The notes below the pieces were generated by a model, which did not search any database, was not told the origin of the DNA, and saw only the letters and a list, made by a program, of their open reading frames with translations. Shown piece after piece: positions 49,364 through 61,898 of a stretch of 64,000 nt of DNA. The position numbers and the translations under genes were made by a program. Origin of the DNA: Cichorium intybus (taxonomy: Eukaryota; Streptophyta; Magnoliopsida; Asterales; Asteraceae); the NCBI GenBank assembly GCA_023525715.1, contig CM042012.1, forward strand, positions 58,447,705 through 58,511,704. Reading direction: 5' to 3'. Position 1 is the stretch's first letter. Every line of letters starts with the position of its first letter.

Positions 49364-52300
49364 ATGCCACCCCGTCGAAGAAACGCTAGGCGCGCACCGA
49401 TCGCAACTCCCGAGCCACCCATGATGGACTCAGCCACTTTCCAAGCTGCTGTTACTGCTGCGGTAGCAGTTGCTATCGCTCAGATAAACTCAAATGGGAC
49501 GAATGGCAACGGGAGCAGAAATGGCACCAACGACTCCACAAATGGAGAAACATCAAACCAATCGCGAGTATGTACTTACAAGGACTTCGCGAATTGCAAA
49601 CCAGTGACTTTCCATGGTACTGACGGTGTCCTTGCTCTCACGAGATGGATTGAGAAAACAGAATCAATATTTGATATCTCTGCATGCCCCGAGGAATTTA
49701 AAGTCAAATTCGCCGCTTGTACCTTTGCTGAGACGGCCATGTCCTGGTGGAAGGGCCATGTTAAGGCCCTGACACTTCCTGTGGCCAACTCAATGAGTTG
49801 GGAAGAACTGAAGACCATGCTGATGAAAGAGTACTGTCCCAGAGGGGAGATCCAAAAGCTAGAACAAGAGCTGTGGAACCTTACCATGAAAGGTTCAGAT
49901 CTGACCTCCTACACGAACACAGAATCTGTGAAAGTGGAACGTTATATCTGGGGGCTATCTCCTCTGATTCAGGGGAATGTAGAAGCAGCAAGCCCCGCCA
50001 CTTTCGACAGTGCTAAACGACTGGCCCAACGATTAGTCGAGCATGGGATTCGCCAGGGCACCATGACCCCTAAAACTGATCAACCAAGAGAGAAGGACCA
50101 CAAAAGAAAACCCTGTAACAGGGGGGAGAAATCAGCCTAACCAAGAAAGTGCCAAGAGACAACAAATTGTGGCAGTCCGTGCAGCCACTGTCCCGACTAC
50201 CCCAATAGCAACCCAGCAATATAATGGGACACTACCCAAGTGCAACAAGTGTAATTTCCACCATACTGGAGCCTGTAGAGAAATGCACTGCTCGAACTGT
50301 AACAAGAAGGGTCATACCACCCGTTTCTGTAGGGCACCAGTTCCACAAACCACCCAAGCCTCTAATGTTGGGGTGAGTCAAGCTTGCTATGATTGTGGTG
50401 AGACGGGGCATTTTAAGCGTGATTGTCCGAAGACAAAGAACGTTGGAAGAAATGGAAGAGTCCTAGCTATGGGACGCGCGGAAGCGGTAGAGGATCCTAC
50501 CGTGGTTGCCGGTACGTTCCTCGTCAATAATTCATATGCTTGTATACTATTCGATAGCGGTGCGGAGAGGAGTTTCGTAAGCCATGAGTTTAAATACTTA
50601 CTAAAACAAAAACCTCAACCACTCAATGAAACATTTACAGTAGAAATGGCTAATGGCAAAACAGAAAGCACAAACGACATATACATAGGCTGCACACTTA
50701 CCCTGGATGATCACTCATTTCAAATCGATTTAATGCCTGTTAAAATAGGAAGCTTTGACGCGATTGTTGGTATGGATTGGCTAATCCCCCACCATGCCGA
50801 CATCATGTGTTACGAACGAGGAATCCGACTTCATCTGCCGGATGACAAGACCCTTGTTGTCTACGGTGATAAACCCAGTACCAGCCTCCGAATCGTGTCT
50901 TGCATCAAAGCTCGAAAATACCTATAGAAAAGATACCATGCCTTCCTAGCCCACGTTGTTGACGAGAAGAAAGAAGTAAAGAACATCAAAGAGATTCCCG
51001 AAGTCTGCGACTTTCCCGACGTATTCCCAGAAGACCTTCCAGGAGTACCACCCGCACGACAAGTCGAGTTCAGAATCGACTTGGTCCCAGGAGCCACCCC
51101 GGTAGCAAAAGCGCCATACCGATTAGCCCCGGCAGAAATGCAAGAATTATCCAGCCAACTAAACGAACTGCTAAGTAAAGGGTTCATCAGGCCGAGCTTC
51201 TCACCTTGGGGAGCGCCGGTCTTGTTCGTGAAGAAGAAGGATGGATCATTCCGTATGTGCATTGACTATCGGGAGTTGAACAAGCTCACCATCAAGAACC
51301 GATACCCGCTACCCGGAATTGACGACCTGTTCGATAAACTCCAAGGATCGAGTTATTTCTCAAAAATCGATCTGAGGTCGGGATATCACCAACTCAAGGT
51401 TCAAGAAGAAGATGTTCCCAAAACGGCATTCAGAACTCGCTACGGCCATTATGAATTCGTTGTAATGCCCTTCGGATTGACCAATGAGCCCGCAGTGTTC
51501 ATGGATCTGATGAACCGTGTATGCCGACCTTACCAAGATAAATTTGTGATAGTGTTCATCGACGACATACTTATCTATTCACGAAGTAAGGAGGAACACA
51601 ATCAACACTTACGACAAGTTTTAGAGACATTAAGAGCAGAGAAGCTGTATGCGAAACTTTCGAAATGCGAATTTTGGCTTCGAAAAGTGGAATTTCTAGG
51701 CCACGTAGTCAGCAAAGAAGGGATACATGTGGATCCCTCCAAAATCAAAGCCATCGAAAACTGGGAAGCACCAAGAACTCCGACCGAAATCCGTCAGTTT
51801 TTGGGCCTTGTTGGCTATTACCGAAGATTCATACAGAATTTCTCCAAAATTGCAAAGCCACTTACTACCCTGACACAGAAGGGTGCGACATTCAAGTGGG
51901 GAGATAAACAAGACGCCGCCTTCCAGACCTTAAAGAAAGCCTTGTGCAGCGCTCCTATTCTGTCCCTTCCAGAAGGAACAGAAGACTTTGTAGTTTATTG
52001 CGATGCATCGAACCAGGGTCTGGCCTGTGTACTCATGCAGAGAGGAAAAGTCATTGCCTACGCTTGTAGACAACTTAAAACTCATGAGGTCAACTACACT
52101 ACACATGACCTCGAGTTGGGAGCAGTAGTGTTCGCATTGAAGATCTGGAGACACTACCTGTACGACACAGAGTGTACGGTATTCACCGACCATAAGAGTC
52201 TCCAGCATATCCTCAACCAAAAAGAACTCAATATGAGACAACGACGATGGGTAGAGCTACTAAGTGATTATGAATGCGAAATTCGTTATCATGCTGGAAA

Positions 52301-53849
52301 GGCCAACGTGGTGGCAGATGCCCTTAGTCGGAAAGAGTACTCGGGCCACCGAGTAAAGTCTCTGTCAATAACGATCCATTCCCATTTGTCCACTCAAATC
52401 AAGGAGGCGCAACTAGAAGCCTTAAAACCTGAGAATGTCGCGAATGAAGCCTTGCGAGGAATGGATAAAAACCTCGAAGTTAAAGAAGACGGAGCTCGTT
52501 ACCTCATGAACCGAATTTGGACCCCGAGGTTCGGCGGATACAGAGACATGGTCATGAATGAGGCTCACAAGACTAGATACTCCATTCACCCTGGGTCCGA
52601 CAAGATGTACCTGGACCTCAAGAAACTGTATTGGTGGCCAAACATGAAGGCAGAAATTGCTACTTACGTGGGTAAGTGCCTGACTTGCGCCAAAGTTAAA
52701 GTAGAATATCAAAAGCCCTCGGGTCTGCTACAACAACCAGAAATACCCGAGTGGAAGTGGGAGCGGATAACTATGGACTTCATAACCAAACTACCAAAGA
52801 CAACTTGTGGGTTAGACACCATTTGGGTAATCGTCGATAGGTTAACCAAATCCGCTCACTTCCTGCCAATCAAAGAGACCGACAAAATGGAGAAACTTAC
52901 GAGGACGTACATCAAAGAAATAGTACGATTGCATGGTGCGCCAATTTCGATCATCTCAGATAGAGATAGTCGATTCACTTCACGATTTTGGCAATCATTG
53001 CAAAAAGCCTTGGGAACCAGACTTGACATGAGTACAGCGTACAATCCACAGACGGACGGGCAAAGTGAAAGAACCATCCAAACGCTGGAAGATATGTTGA
53101 GAGCCTGTGTGATAGACTTTGGTAAGGCGTGGGACACCCACTTACCGCTCAGTGAGTTTTCATACAACAACAGCTACCACACTAGCATCAAAGTTGCTCC
53201 ATTTGAAGCATTATATGGACGCAAGTGCAGATCCCCTCTGTGCTGGGCTGAAGTGGGTGATACTCAACTAGCCAGAGGCCAAGTACCTAACAGTACTCTC
53301 ACCGGTCCGGAGATCATACGAGAGACAACGGAGAAAATCGTTCAGATCCGTGAACGATTGAAAGCATCTCGTGACCGACAAAAGAGCTACGCAGATAAGC
53401 GACGCAAGCCCTTGGAATTCCAGGTTGGTGACCGAGTGTTGTTGAAGGTATCACCATGGAAGGCAATGATACGCTTTGGAAAGCGTAGGAAGCTGAACCC
53501 CAGATACATTGGGCCCTTCGAGATCCTTGCTAGGATCGGCCCAGTAGCCTACAAACTTCAACTACCGCAGGAGCTCAGCAATGTCCATCCCGCCTTTCAC
53601 GTATCCAACTTAAAGAAATGTCTGTCCGATGAGACTTTTGTCATCCCGCTCGACGAGATCGAGGTGAACGAGAACCTTCATTTTGTGGAAGAACCCGTAG
53701 AGATCATGGACAGAGAGATCAAGAGGACGAAACAGAGCCGCATACCGATAGTTAAGGTCCGTTGGAGTGCCAAGCGTGGACCAGAATTTACTTGGGAGCG
53801 TGAAGACCAGATGAAACAGAAGTATCCACATCTCTTCCCAAACCCTTGA
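49364..53849 (+). pseudogene. Gag-pol of Tekay-like copy 2, frameshift and one nonsense codon
   Basis: I start gag at MPPRRRNARR (49364), the expected basic N-terminus; an in-frame ATG at 49343 is seven residues upstream. Gag has an in-frame 42-bp deletion after SYTN (about 49918) compared with copy 1. One extra G in the run at about 50120-50126 shifts the frame. The frame then runs from about 50169 with intact zinc modules (including GAC, mutated in copy 1), FDSGA protease and a TAG at 50925-50927 where copy 1 has CAG. It continues to 53849 with FIDDIL, YCDAS, integrase H-H-C-C and core, and the chromodomain VRWSAKRGPEFTWE. Because the damage differs from copy 1, the copies decayed independently. 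Confidence 0.95.
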
Positions 53850-53903
53850 GGATCCACTCAAGAGCTAAATTTCGTGACGAAATTCTCTCTAACGGGTAGA
53901 TGA

Positions 53904-56726
53904 TGTGACAATTGTAAATTTTGGTCAACAAAAATCAACTGGAGTCAAACGAAGCATACGTTAATTTATATGTTGAAAAGTTATTTTTCATAACTTTTGC
54001 GATGAATTATTAATATTATAGTATTACGTATGCTAAATCAAAACAATTATCGGTTAAAAGTCGAAAATACGGACAGAAAACTACTGTAGCGTAAAAATTC
54101 GATAATCGTATAATTATTATTTTGAGAATAATAATATTCATAAAACGACCTACTCATAGTGGATATATAGAACGTCGAAAACGGAGTTCGTATGTGGAAG
54201 TTACAACCATTAAACCGCTGTGAACGGATAAATGTACACAGGGTTTGGACTCAAAATACAAAATGTGGTGCCTTAAACGTCAAATATGAAATAACAATTC
54301 ATATGATAAGTAACGTAATAATATCTAGTATTTAAATTCAAAGCTAAAAACAATTTCCGGTAAAACGTCAAAAATCGCGAAATCGGAAGTATACTGCGCT
54401 TAAACGCGTAAGCCGACACCCAACGAGTTATAATTCAATCAAAATAAATGTTTGACAATGTTTTTATACAAAATAATTATTTAGAACATCATTTCGTCAA
54501 AATCTCACAAAATTTCACTAAAACGTCTTACTATTTTATAAAAATCACTCATTTTATATAAGTACATTGCTATTTTATAAAAACCACCCACCCACCCCCC
54601 CCCCCCCCCCCCTACCCCCCATCGGCTGGAAACAATTCCCCAAAGCAATCCTAGTGCACTATTCAATCAAATCTAACCTATAAATATTATAATGTAAAGA
54701 AACCTAACCTAAAACTAATAATAAAACAAATAAAGATATCAAAGATCTCATCTTTTGAACCAAGTCACCAACACACTCTCTTCTCTTCCTCTCCTCTTGC
54801 TCTCGGCTCAAACCACCACCACCATCATCATCTTCAAGCTTCATTTCCAAGTTCTTTTCACAAGTCCAAGTGGTAAGCTTCATCCATCTTTTGATTCTAA
54901 ACAACATAACACAAGTTTTACACCTTTTACACACACTAACATCCATCAAAATCCATTGGATATTAGCTTTGTCCAAGGGTCTTTGAGCTCAAATCTTCAT
55001 CATCTTCAAGGATCTTTCAAGCCTTCTTGGTAAGTTATGATCAACTAGTGATTTAAGTTCTAAATACCTTCATTTACTCTTTTACACACACATACTCACG
55101 AAAATCCATTGGATAATAGCTTTGTCCAAGAGTCCTCCGGGTCCTAGAACCAAACTCTTCAACCTTCTACCAAGAAACCTTAAGAGCTACCACTCAAGGT
55201 GAGTTCATACCCCTCATTTTCATCTTTTCAAACCTTTTTGGGGGAGAATACAAGTTCTTTTATCATAAATGTTGTTTTATTCAAGTTTATATGTGTTTTA
55301 ATGTTATATATGTTGATTTACACAAGTTTATAAAGCTAATAACTGTGTAAAAATGCTTTTGACATGAAATGTGGTTAACCCTTTGTAAGATGTTTATAAT
55401 GATGTATATAATGTTAGTGTAAAAGTTACTAAACTATAAATAAAATGTGTAAAATGTTACATCTTGGACAAAATATTATAAAGATGAACTTGACATAAAA
55501 TATGAATAGATCCATGTATTATGAACACTTTGACATATTAAGTTGTGTAAAAGTTACAAAACTACAAATAAAGTGTACAAAGATACTAGATCTTGGATAA
55601 AAACGTTATAAAAACGAAAACTAGTAAAAACTACGTTTTTATAAATAAAGGCACTATTTTCTAGCAAAAATGGTTATAATCAAGTTATTACACCATTTTT
55701 GTGAGAATTACCTCAAAAGATGATATTTATAATCTTTTGAATAAGTTATTTCGCTATTGTTCGTAAAAATAAGGTTATTACGACGGAATACTAAAAATAG
55801 ACTATTATTGGAATAGTTTATGAATGTAAGACTATTATGACATTTTGAACATGACAAAAATAATTATATAAATTATATAATTATTAAACATTACTATATT
55901 ATCATGGGAAAAATGATAATGGATGATTACAAGAGTTTTTATATACAAATCGTACGTAAACAAGTTGATTGGAATGCATACATTTTTGTGAGATGAATCT
56001 TCACAGTACTTTTATAAGTACCTACTATAAGTCCTGAACTTTTATAACCAGAGTCTCGGTAAGAGAGCGCGATATTTGAGTATAGATCTATACGGGGCTT
56101 GACAACCCCGCACCTGAGCTGCTAGCTACAGCTTGACCGGGAGGTCTGAGGTGTCCAAATGTCTAACATTCCGACGCCTGAAGAACGTCGCAGCAGGCCA
56201 ACTAGTCACAGTATGGTTATATGTATGTCACATGGGGAAAATAATCAACTTAATATTTTTATAAATTGTTTACGTGGAAACACACATTTCAAATAAAGTT
56301 ACACTACAGTTTACACATTACATTTTAGTCTTTGGGATTTAAAGACATTGGACATTTTTATGAGAAAATATTGGATTTTCTTGGCTTTCAACACTATCGA
56401 TTACAAACAAAGGACATTTCTTACGCAAAAATCTTATGAACTCACCAACTTAATTGTTGACACTTTTTCAACTACTTGTATTCTCAGGAATTTGATAAGG
56501 TAAACCTCAGCGCGATTCGAAGAGACGTTACGACGTCGTTTTTGTTTATTTTGGAATCATTTGTAATTGTATTTGAAACACGCAACTTTTAAACGATGTA
56601 ACATTTGCAATTATTTAAATGATGGTTGCATTGCTTGGAATCACTATTATTCAACTTTGTTATGATATTGTTCATGAAGTCATCCACCCTTGAACTATTC
56701 CGCCAATACGGTTTGAGGGTGTGACA
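53904..56726 (+). repeat. 3' LTR of Tekay-like copy 2 (2823 bp)
   Basis: It is nearly identical to 45753-48600. Visible differences are the missing 21-bp duplication, a short deletion near 54156 (ctcatagtgg), a longer C tract at about 54596-54612 and scattered single bases. LTR identity this high indicates a recent insertion. Confidence 0.96.
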
Positions 56727-56778
56727 TAAAACCCGGCTTAATAACGACTGTAATGTCTAACATTACTAGGCGTTATCA
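56727..56778 (-). repeat. 3' LTR of the LARD-like element, short remainder
   Basis: It continues the LTR cut at 45752; the first five bases are the TSD copy. It ends TTATCA at 56778 and matches 60396-60448. Confidence 0.92.
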
Positions 56779-58140
56779 AACACCCACACTTGTGCTTGTC
56801 CCTAAGTAAATAGAGGTTTTAAGAACTTCTAACAAAGACCCAAACATTTTTGAACATCTTTTATTTTCAAAGTTTATTGCATTTGAAAAGTTAGATGAAA
56901 ATTAATTTTTTGGAAAATGCGACTAAAATACCATTTGGGAATCATGACTTCTAAAGAACCATTGATTACAAATTTTCGGTTCACAAATGTGCAAACTTAC
57001 TCATTTAGATTCTAAAGGCCGTTAAGGAATTCTCCATGACTTTCGATGTTGTCTGTGTAACGAGCTTTCGAAAACACTATCCCATACCAACCAATCTTAG
57101 ATAGTGAGGTGCATGAATGCCCTACGGGCCACCCTTTTCAATCCTACCGGATCAAACAACAAAGACCACTGATTGACAATTCCCTCATGAATCCCAATCC
57201 TTAGATACTCTAAATCCACAAATTTTTCTAACCTTCCAAATACTCAACTAATTTTAACTGAAACTAGCATGCTGACAATTAAACAACATTTCTTGAAAAA
57301 TACCACAATGCTATAGACATTCAAAACATACTTGTTCTATGCTAGAATTTATTTAAAAAAATTGAAAATTGCTAAAATTTGAAAATTACGATATTTTCTG
57401 CTAGAATTCGAAAAATCTTTTTGACCGTCCCACCCACACTTTAAACCGTACAATGTCCCCGTTGTAAACAATAAAAATAAAAAACAAGGGAGAAAAGAGT
57501 TACCCCTTAGAAACGTCGAATTGCTTGACTGTTGGGATTGTATGCGACAGGGTTGATTATTCGTACCATTCTCGATGAAATTCCAGGAGTCGAGGCGCAA
57601 CAGTGAACACGCCGGCATAACACAAGTGTAGGGGTACGGGGACCCTACACTTGCGTTATGCAACTCCCTCAGTTGGTGCAACAATCACAGTTTGGTTATA
57701 TACTATTCACATAAATAAAAATAATAGTTGCAAGACACAAAAGAATATTATATTGCGAGTTGCTGTCCTTGCTGATTCATCATTTCCGCGACGCCGGTGT
57801 GTCAAGGTCGCGACGCGTAGACTGCGATGAGATCCATTGTCCATCGATCAAGGCCGAAGGCCCTAGACGCCACAAGAAGATGTCCGCGTTGCGAGTATGC
57901 ACGAAAAGCCTTACGCATCGGGTCTCTCCTCGGTTCGCGTCGCGGTTTGATGGTGTTGGCGGCGCGAATTCTGAATTTCCTTTCTAATCACTCATCTTCA
58001 TCTCACATTTAGGACATATCGTACTCAACAATGATTATCTTCAATGGTATTTTGACCCAAATATAAAAATAAAAATACTTATAAAAAATCAGGTTGCCTC
58101 CCGAAAGCGCTTCTTTGCTCGGTTTTTTAGCTGGACCTTC
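56779..58140 (-). other. Internal non-coding part of the LARD-like element
   Basis: From the polypurine end inward there is no convincing gene. The stretch 58082-58110 (minus strand) reads aagcgctttcgggaggcaac, a motif I associate with the untranslated region of plant gypsy/LARD elements. A GC-rich patch at 57780-57970 has a chance ORF only. Confidence 0.55.
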
Positions 58141-58149
58141 CTTCAGTGG

Positions 58150-59340
58150 CTACGGTAGGTCGTACTCCTTCTGCCTTCGCTGATTTTCAGCTCCCACTGT
58201 CCTTTCATTGACCCAATGTTCCTCCAGCTTCCCAGGGTCGAATGGCCTGTCGGTTCTTCTATTGCCGCCCTGTCGCCGTCTTCCGATTATTTCCCATGAA
58301 TGCTTGGAGGTTGTTTTGAACCTCCAAGCTCGATCTTTTCCTCGGTAGTAGTTGTTTTTCGAAGCGTTTGTTGCTCGCATATTGCGTGTTTTCTACAAAT
58401 TACGGTTTCATCCTGCAGTACAAACAAAATTTTTCCAATCGGCTGGGATTGGAAGGCATAATATTGGTATGGTCCCGGATATCCTCATCGATGGTGTTGA
58501 TAATATCCAAATTTCCACTCATGAATTGGTCATGAGTGGCAAGAAAATTATGTTTCTCGATTTCAACAACCATATCATCGTCATCATCTTCTTGGTCATC
58601 GTCCAATAGGTGGATCCACACTAAGAGTGAACGACTGGCATTGTCTGGTGATGGTATAGATTCACTCATATAGATTCACTCATCACTAGATCTTCACTCT
58701 CAAAATATTCAGAATTTTCAAAAATTGTTGGGTCGGGGGTAGTATTGTCATTTACAGTCCCCTCCTCAACAAACATTTCGACCATGTTGTCTGGTGATGG
58801 TATATGTTCGCTTATTACCAGCGCTTGATTGTCAAAAGTTTCAAAATTTTCAAAAGTTGTTGGGTCGCGGGTGGTATTGTCATCTACGCCCCTCCCTCAA
58901 CAACCATTTTGATCATCTCAGTGGTCTCCTGAATCTCCCAAGGTGTATGACATTCCATCACATGTTCACGTGATGCAGGTTCATACACAACATCATTGGT
59001 ACAAGAATCACACGCCTCAGTTTCTGGCAAGTATGACTGTAGTCCCAGATGTTCTCGTATCTGACCACATGGATTTGCCATTGCCGAAAGGGCGTTAGCC
59101 TGATCTTTCTCTCCTTGACAGGTTTCGGAGAGCAGATGCAAGATCTGATCCAACTTTGACTGGTCCAGATTTTGGTCGTTCACAAAACATGGCTGAGCGA
59201 AAATTTCATACTAAGTCGGATCCTCGGTCCGCAACCCATTGTCATCGAATGATTCATTGCAGTAATCATTCTCGTAATGGTTATAGACAGGTCTTTCATA
59301 CTCCCAACGTACTTCTTGAACGATGCATGTAATCGTCCAT
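58150..59340 (-). pseudogene. Degenerate acidic ORF of the LARD-like element
   Basis: Minus-strand pieces in shifted frames: 59183-58884 (starts MNDQNLDQSKLDQILHLLSE), 58669-58400 (an Asp-rich segment, DDDQEDDDDD) and 58380-58150 (basic, RRQGGNRRTDRPFDPGK). The acidic-then-basic order recalls a gag-like protein, but I recognise no conserved domain. Two imperfect copies of a roughly 145-bp segment (about 58683-58760 and 58825-58905) give repeated protein motifs such as DPT.FENFE and IPSPDN. No protease, RT or integrase follows. Confidence 0.45.
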
Positions 59341-59429
59341 TGTGAGGACGTACACATACAAGAAATTAAAAACTAAAAATCAACATCAAAAGAGAAATCG
59401 AAAATTGACACAGAGTGTCAAGCGCACAA

Positions 59430-59449
59430 CTCCCCCGACAACGATGCCA
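59430..59449 (-). other. Primer binding site of the LARD-like element
   Basis: On the minus strand TGGCATCGTTGTCGGGGGAG follows the 5' LTR end after five bases (aattt). It resembles the TGGCGCCGTTGCCGGGGA site of Athila/Tat-type elements with a few changes. Confidence 0.75.
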
Positions 59450-59454
59450 AAATT

Positions 59455-60448
59455 TGAGACGTCGCAGTCGTTGATGCAGTCAAAAATACTAAATATATAC
59501 CTTACGGCTCACTAGCTAGCGGCAAGTAAGGTCGAACCGTGGAGTCCGTGGTTGACACTTTGTGTCGATAAACCGATCTATAGTGTCACTCTTTAGACGG
59601 CGGATCTAAAACACGTGGGAACTAACCAAAATCAAACAAAAACCAAAACAAACTCAGATCTGATTGCAGATCGAGAAAAAAGATATAAACCGAATGATTA
59701 CTTTCATACAATCAAACCAAAACCAAGCATCCAAATCTAACAATCAAATATCCAGATCTAAACTAAGATAATCAAAGAATATCCAACTAATCCAAACAAA
59801 ACATCGAGTAATCGACGGAAATTCCAATTGCAGAATACATCGATACCGAATAGGTAAAAATAATAGAAAAACAAGAATCTAACCAAATCTATTGATTGCG
59901 ACTCAAAAACTGACGAAAGTATACTTCCAGATCCCCTCGTGGGACCCCGGGATGCCTCCAAAGTTGTAAGGGGGTCCGGTATTTATAGTGGTTTCCCGAG
60001 ACACGGACCGGCCTTTCCCGCGGCGCGGGCCTCATCCAGATCCCGATAACTCGCGATTTGAATTTGAAAATGCTGACTTTTTACTTATCTAGACATTAGT
60101 GTCGCTAACCATAAAGGTTAGCGTTGCTTATGCTGATGTAGAACCTTCATTCGCGCATTCTGCATTTCGAAAACGAGGATTAGCCGTCTTGGCCACATTA
60201 GCGGCGCTAATCACAAGGATTGCGTCGCTAATCACAAGGATTGCGTTGCTAATCCTTCCTTCCTCAATTCCTTTGTCCGTTTTGCTCCATAACTTCTTCC
60301 AATTTGCATTTAAACCCCTGTATTTACACTAAAAACAATTCCAAGCACTTTGACACAAAAGTAAGTGATATTAGTTAATTAAGAAGGATAAACTAACTAA
60401 AACCCGCTCAATAACGACTATAATGTCTAACATTCGTAGGCGTTATCA
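59455..60448 (-). repeat. 5' LTR of the LARD-like element (994 bp)
   Basis: It is the intact LTR. The minus strand starts TGATAACGCC at 60448 and ends GTCTCA at 59455. A minus-strand TATA box TATAAATA lies at 59987-59980. Palindromic ATTAGCGGCGCTAAT occurs at 60197-60211. It contains the unoccupied site corresponding to the insertion of Tekay-like copy 2. Confidence 0.93.
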
Positions 60449-60537
60449 CGCCCCTTCTTTTTTGTTGTGCTGTTGCAAGAGAGATTATCTACTAAATCTC
60501 CCAATCGTCTTCCAATTTCTAGTTTGAGCCTTTGCAA

Positions 60538-61898
60538 TGTAACGCCCCAAATTTTTCATTTTTTTTCAACAAGTGTAATAACGTTAAAAGCACATTAACG
60601 CTAAAAGCACAATAACGCTTCTCATGACATAAAGTCATGTCTTAAAAATTTCGGTAAAAAAAAAACCATTTAAGTTTTAAAATATTTAAATCATTTTGGG
60701 GGTTACAACTTTATATCAAACAAGACCATAGAAAGCAAGTTAGGATACAAACCATACATCATGCAGAATTCGCTCCGTCTGGAATCCAATCTCATCGGGT
60801 CATCTACTTGCTTTTATCCCTCATGTCTAGAACCTGGGATACATGACATAAAATAAAATACGTAAGACGAAAACGTCTCGTGAGCTACGTGGGTTTTAGA
60901 CTCAAAACATTTGTAACCATAACTAATTCATTTCAAAACATTTATAAACATATCATGTATAATACTTGCTGTAAAAATCTTTATGGTCAAGTAATGTAAT
61001 GACACTCGCTGTCAAAACCTTTATAATTAAGCATATAATGAACTTTTGCTTTTAAAGCCTTTCATAACAAATCAAGTAATGGTATTGCTATCATAAAACT
61101 TTCATTTTCATTTCCTTAGCTTTTGACTGGTATCGTAGCATACTTGATTTTTATACTTAGGGCCTTAATCACTCTTGGTGATACCCCAAGTCTGTACTGA
61201 GGTGGTACGAACATATTAGACCACTTCAGCATCTTATCACATGCTATGACTGGTATCTTAACATGCTTAGTGTTTATACTGCGGGCCTGAATCATTCTTG
61301 ATGATTACCCCAGTCTGTACTAGAATGGAAAGAACACAACCAGTCCATTCTAGCATCTTTCCATATTTAGGACATCTACTTTGCGAAGGGGTGGTGCTGC
61401 CCCAGTAGATTCCTCTGTATTCCCCTTGTGGGAACATCATAGCCCGGGCAGAACATTTTCTATTCATTCACATTACTTTTGCATTACAATACATTGATTG
61501 CATCATATACAAGTCATTCTTAACATAAACATTCATTCATAAACTTTCATGGGCTAAACGCCAAAACATTCTTTTATAACTTTCTTGGGCTAAATGCCAA
61601 AACATTCTTTCATACATATCGTGGGCTTTAAGCCAAAACATTATTTCATACATATCGTGGGCTTTAAGCCAAAACATTCTTTCATAAACTTCATATGCTA
61701 ATGTCAAAACATTCTTTCATAAATATCATCGGCTAAATGCCAAAATCATACTTTCAAAACTTGTTCGGCTTAATGCCAAAATCATACTTTCAAAACATGT
61801 TCAGCTTAATGCCAAAATCATACTTTCAAAACATGTTAATAGATATTCATATAGATTTCATATTTCAAAGTCACATAAAACTTCATACATAATTTTCC
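60538..61898 (-). repeat. Gypsy LTR on minus strand, piece left of the Pack-MULE
   Basis: It starts TGTAACGCCCC on the plus strand, the reverse complement of the GGGGCGTTACA end of gypsy LTRs. It holds two tandem arrays: a duplicated unit of about 125 bp (61126-61375, with gactggtatc and ccagtctgtact in each) and about eight units of about 38 bp (61545-61833, core ctaaatgccaaaacatt). It is cut at 61898 by the Pack-MULE and continues at 63684. Confidence 0.7.
61545..61833. repeat. Tandem array, unit about 38 bp, about eight copies
   Basis: Each unit has a gggctaaatgcc/aaaacattctttcata core, in the later units cggcttaatgcc/aaaatcatactttca. It lies inside the gypsy LTR. Confidence 0.85.

Larger units (their letters stand above)
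45753..56726 (+). mobile_element. Tekay/Del-like chromovirus, full-length copy 2, TSD TAAAA
   Basis: This complete 10,974-bp element has LTRs at 45753-48600 and 53904-56726 that are nearly identical. TAAAA at 45748-45752 is repeated at 56727-56731. The unoccupied counterpart is visible in the right LTR of the host element at about 60391-60410 (aactaactaaaacccgctca), confirming the target. PBS, gag-pol and chromodomain are present. The coding region has one frameshift and one nonsense codon, different from those in copy 1. Confidence 0.97.
44813..60448 (-). mobile_element. Non-autonomous LTR element (LARD-like), split by Tekay-like copy 2; TSD CGCCC
   Basis: The two LTRs of about 990 bp are 44813-45752 plus 56727-56778 (3' LTR, minus strand) and 59455-60448 (5' LTR). 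The termini are TGATAACGCC and GTCTCA/GTGTCA on the minus strand. CGCCC at 44808-44812 is repeated at 60449-60453, an exact 5-bp TSD. The primer binding site TGGCATCGTTGTCGGGGGAG lies on the minus strand at 59449-59430. A purine-biased tract GTGTGGGTGTT lies at about 56789-56779. Without the inserted element it is about 4.65 kb with no pol, hence non-autonomous. The PBS type recalls Tat/Athila-lineage elements, an inference. Confidence 0.93.

Noticed and set aside
57760..57987. GC-rich 75-aa plus-strand ORF in the LARD interior
   Set aside because: Opposite to the element's coding strand and without known motifs; an overlapping frame is equally open.
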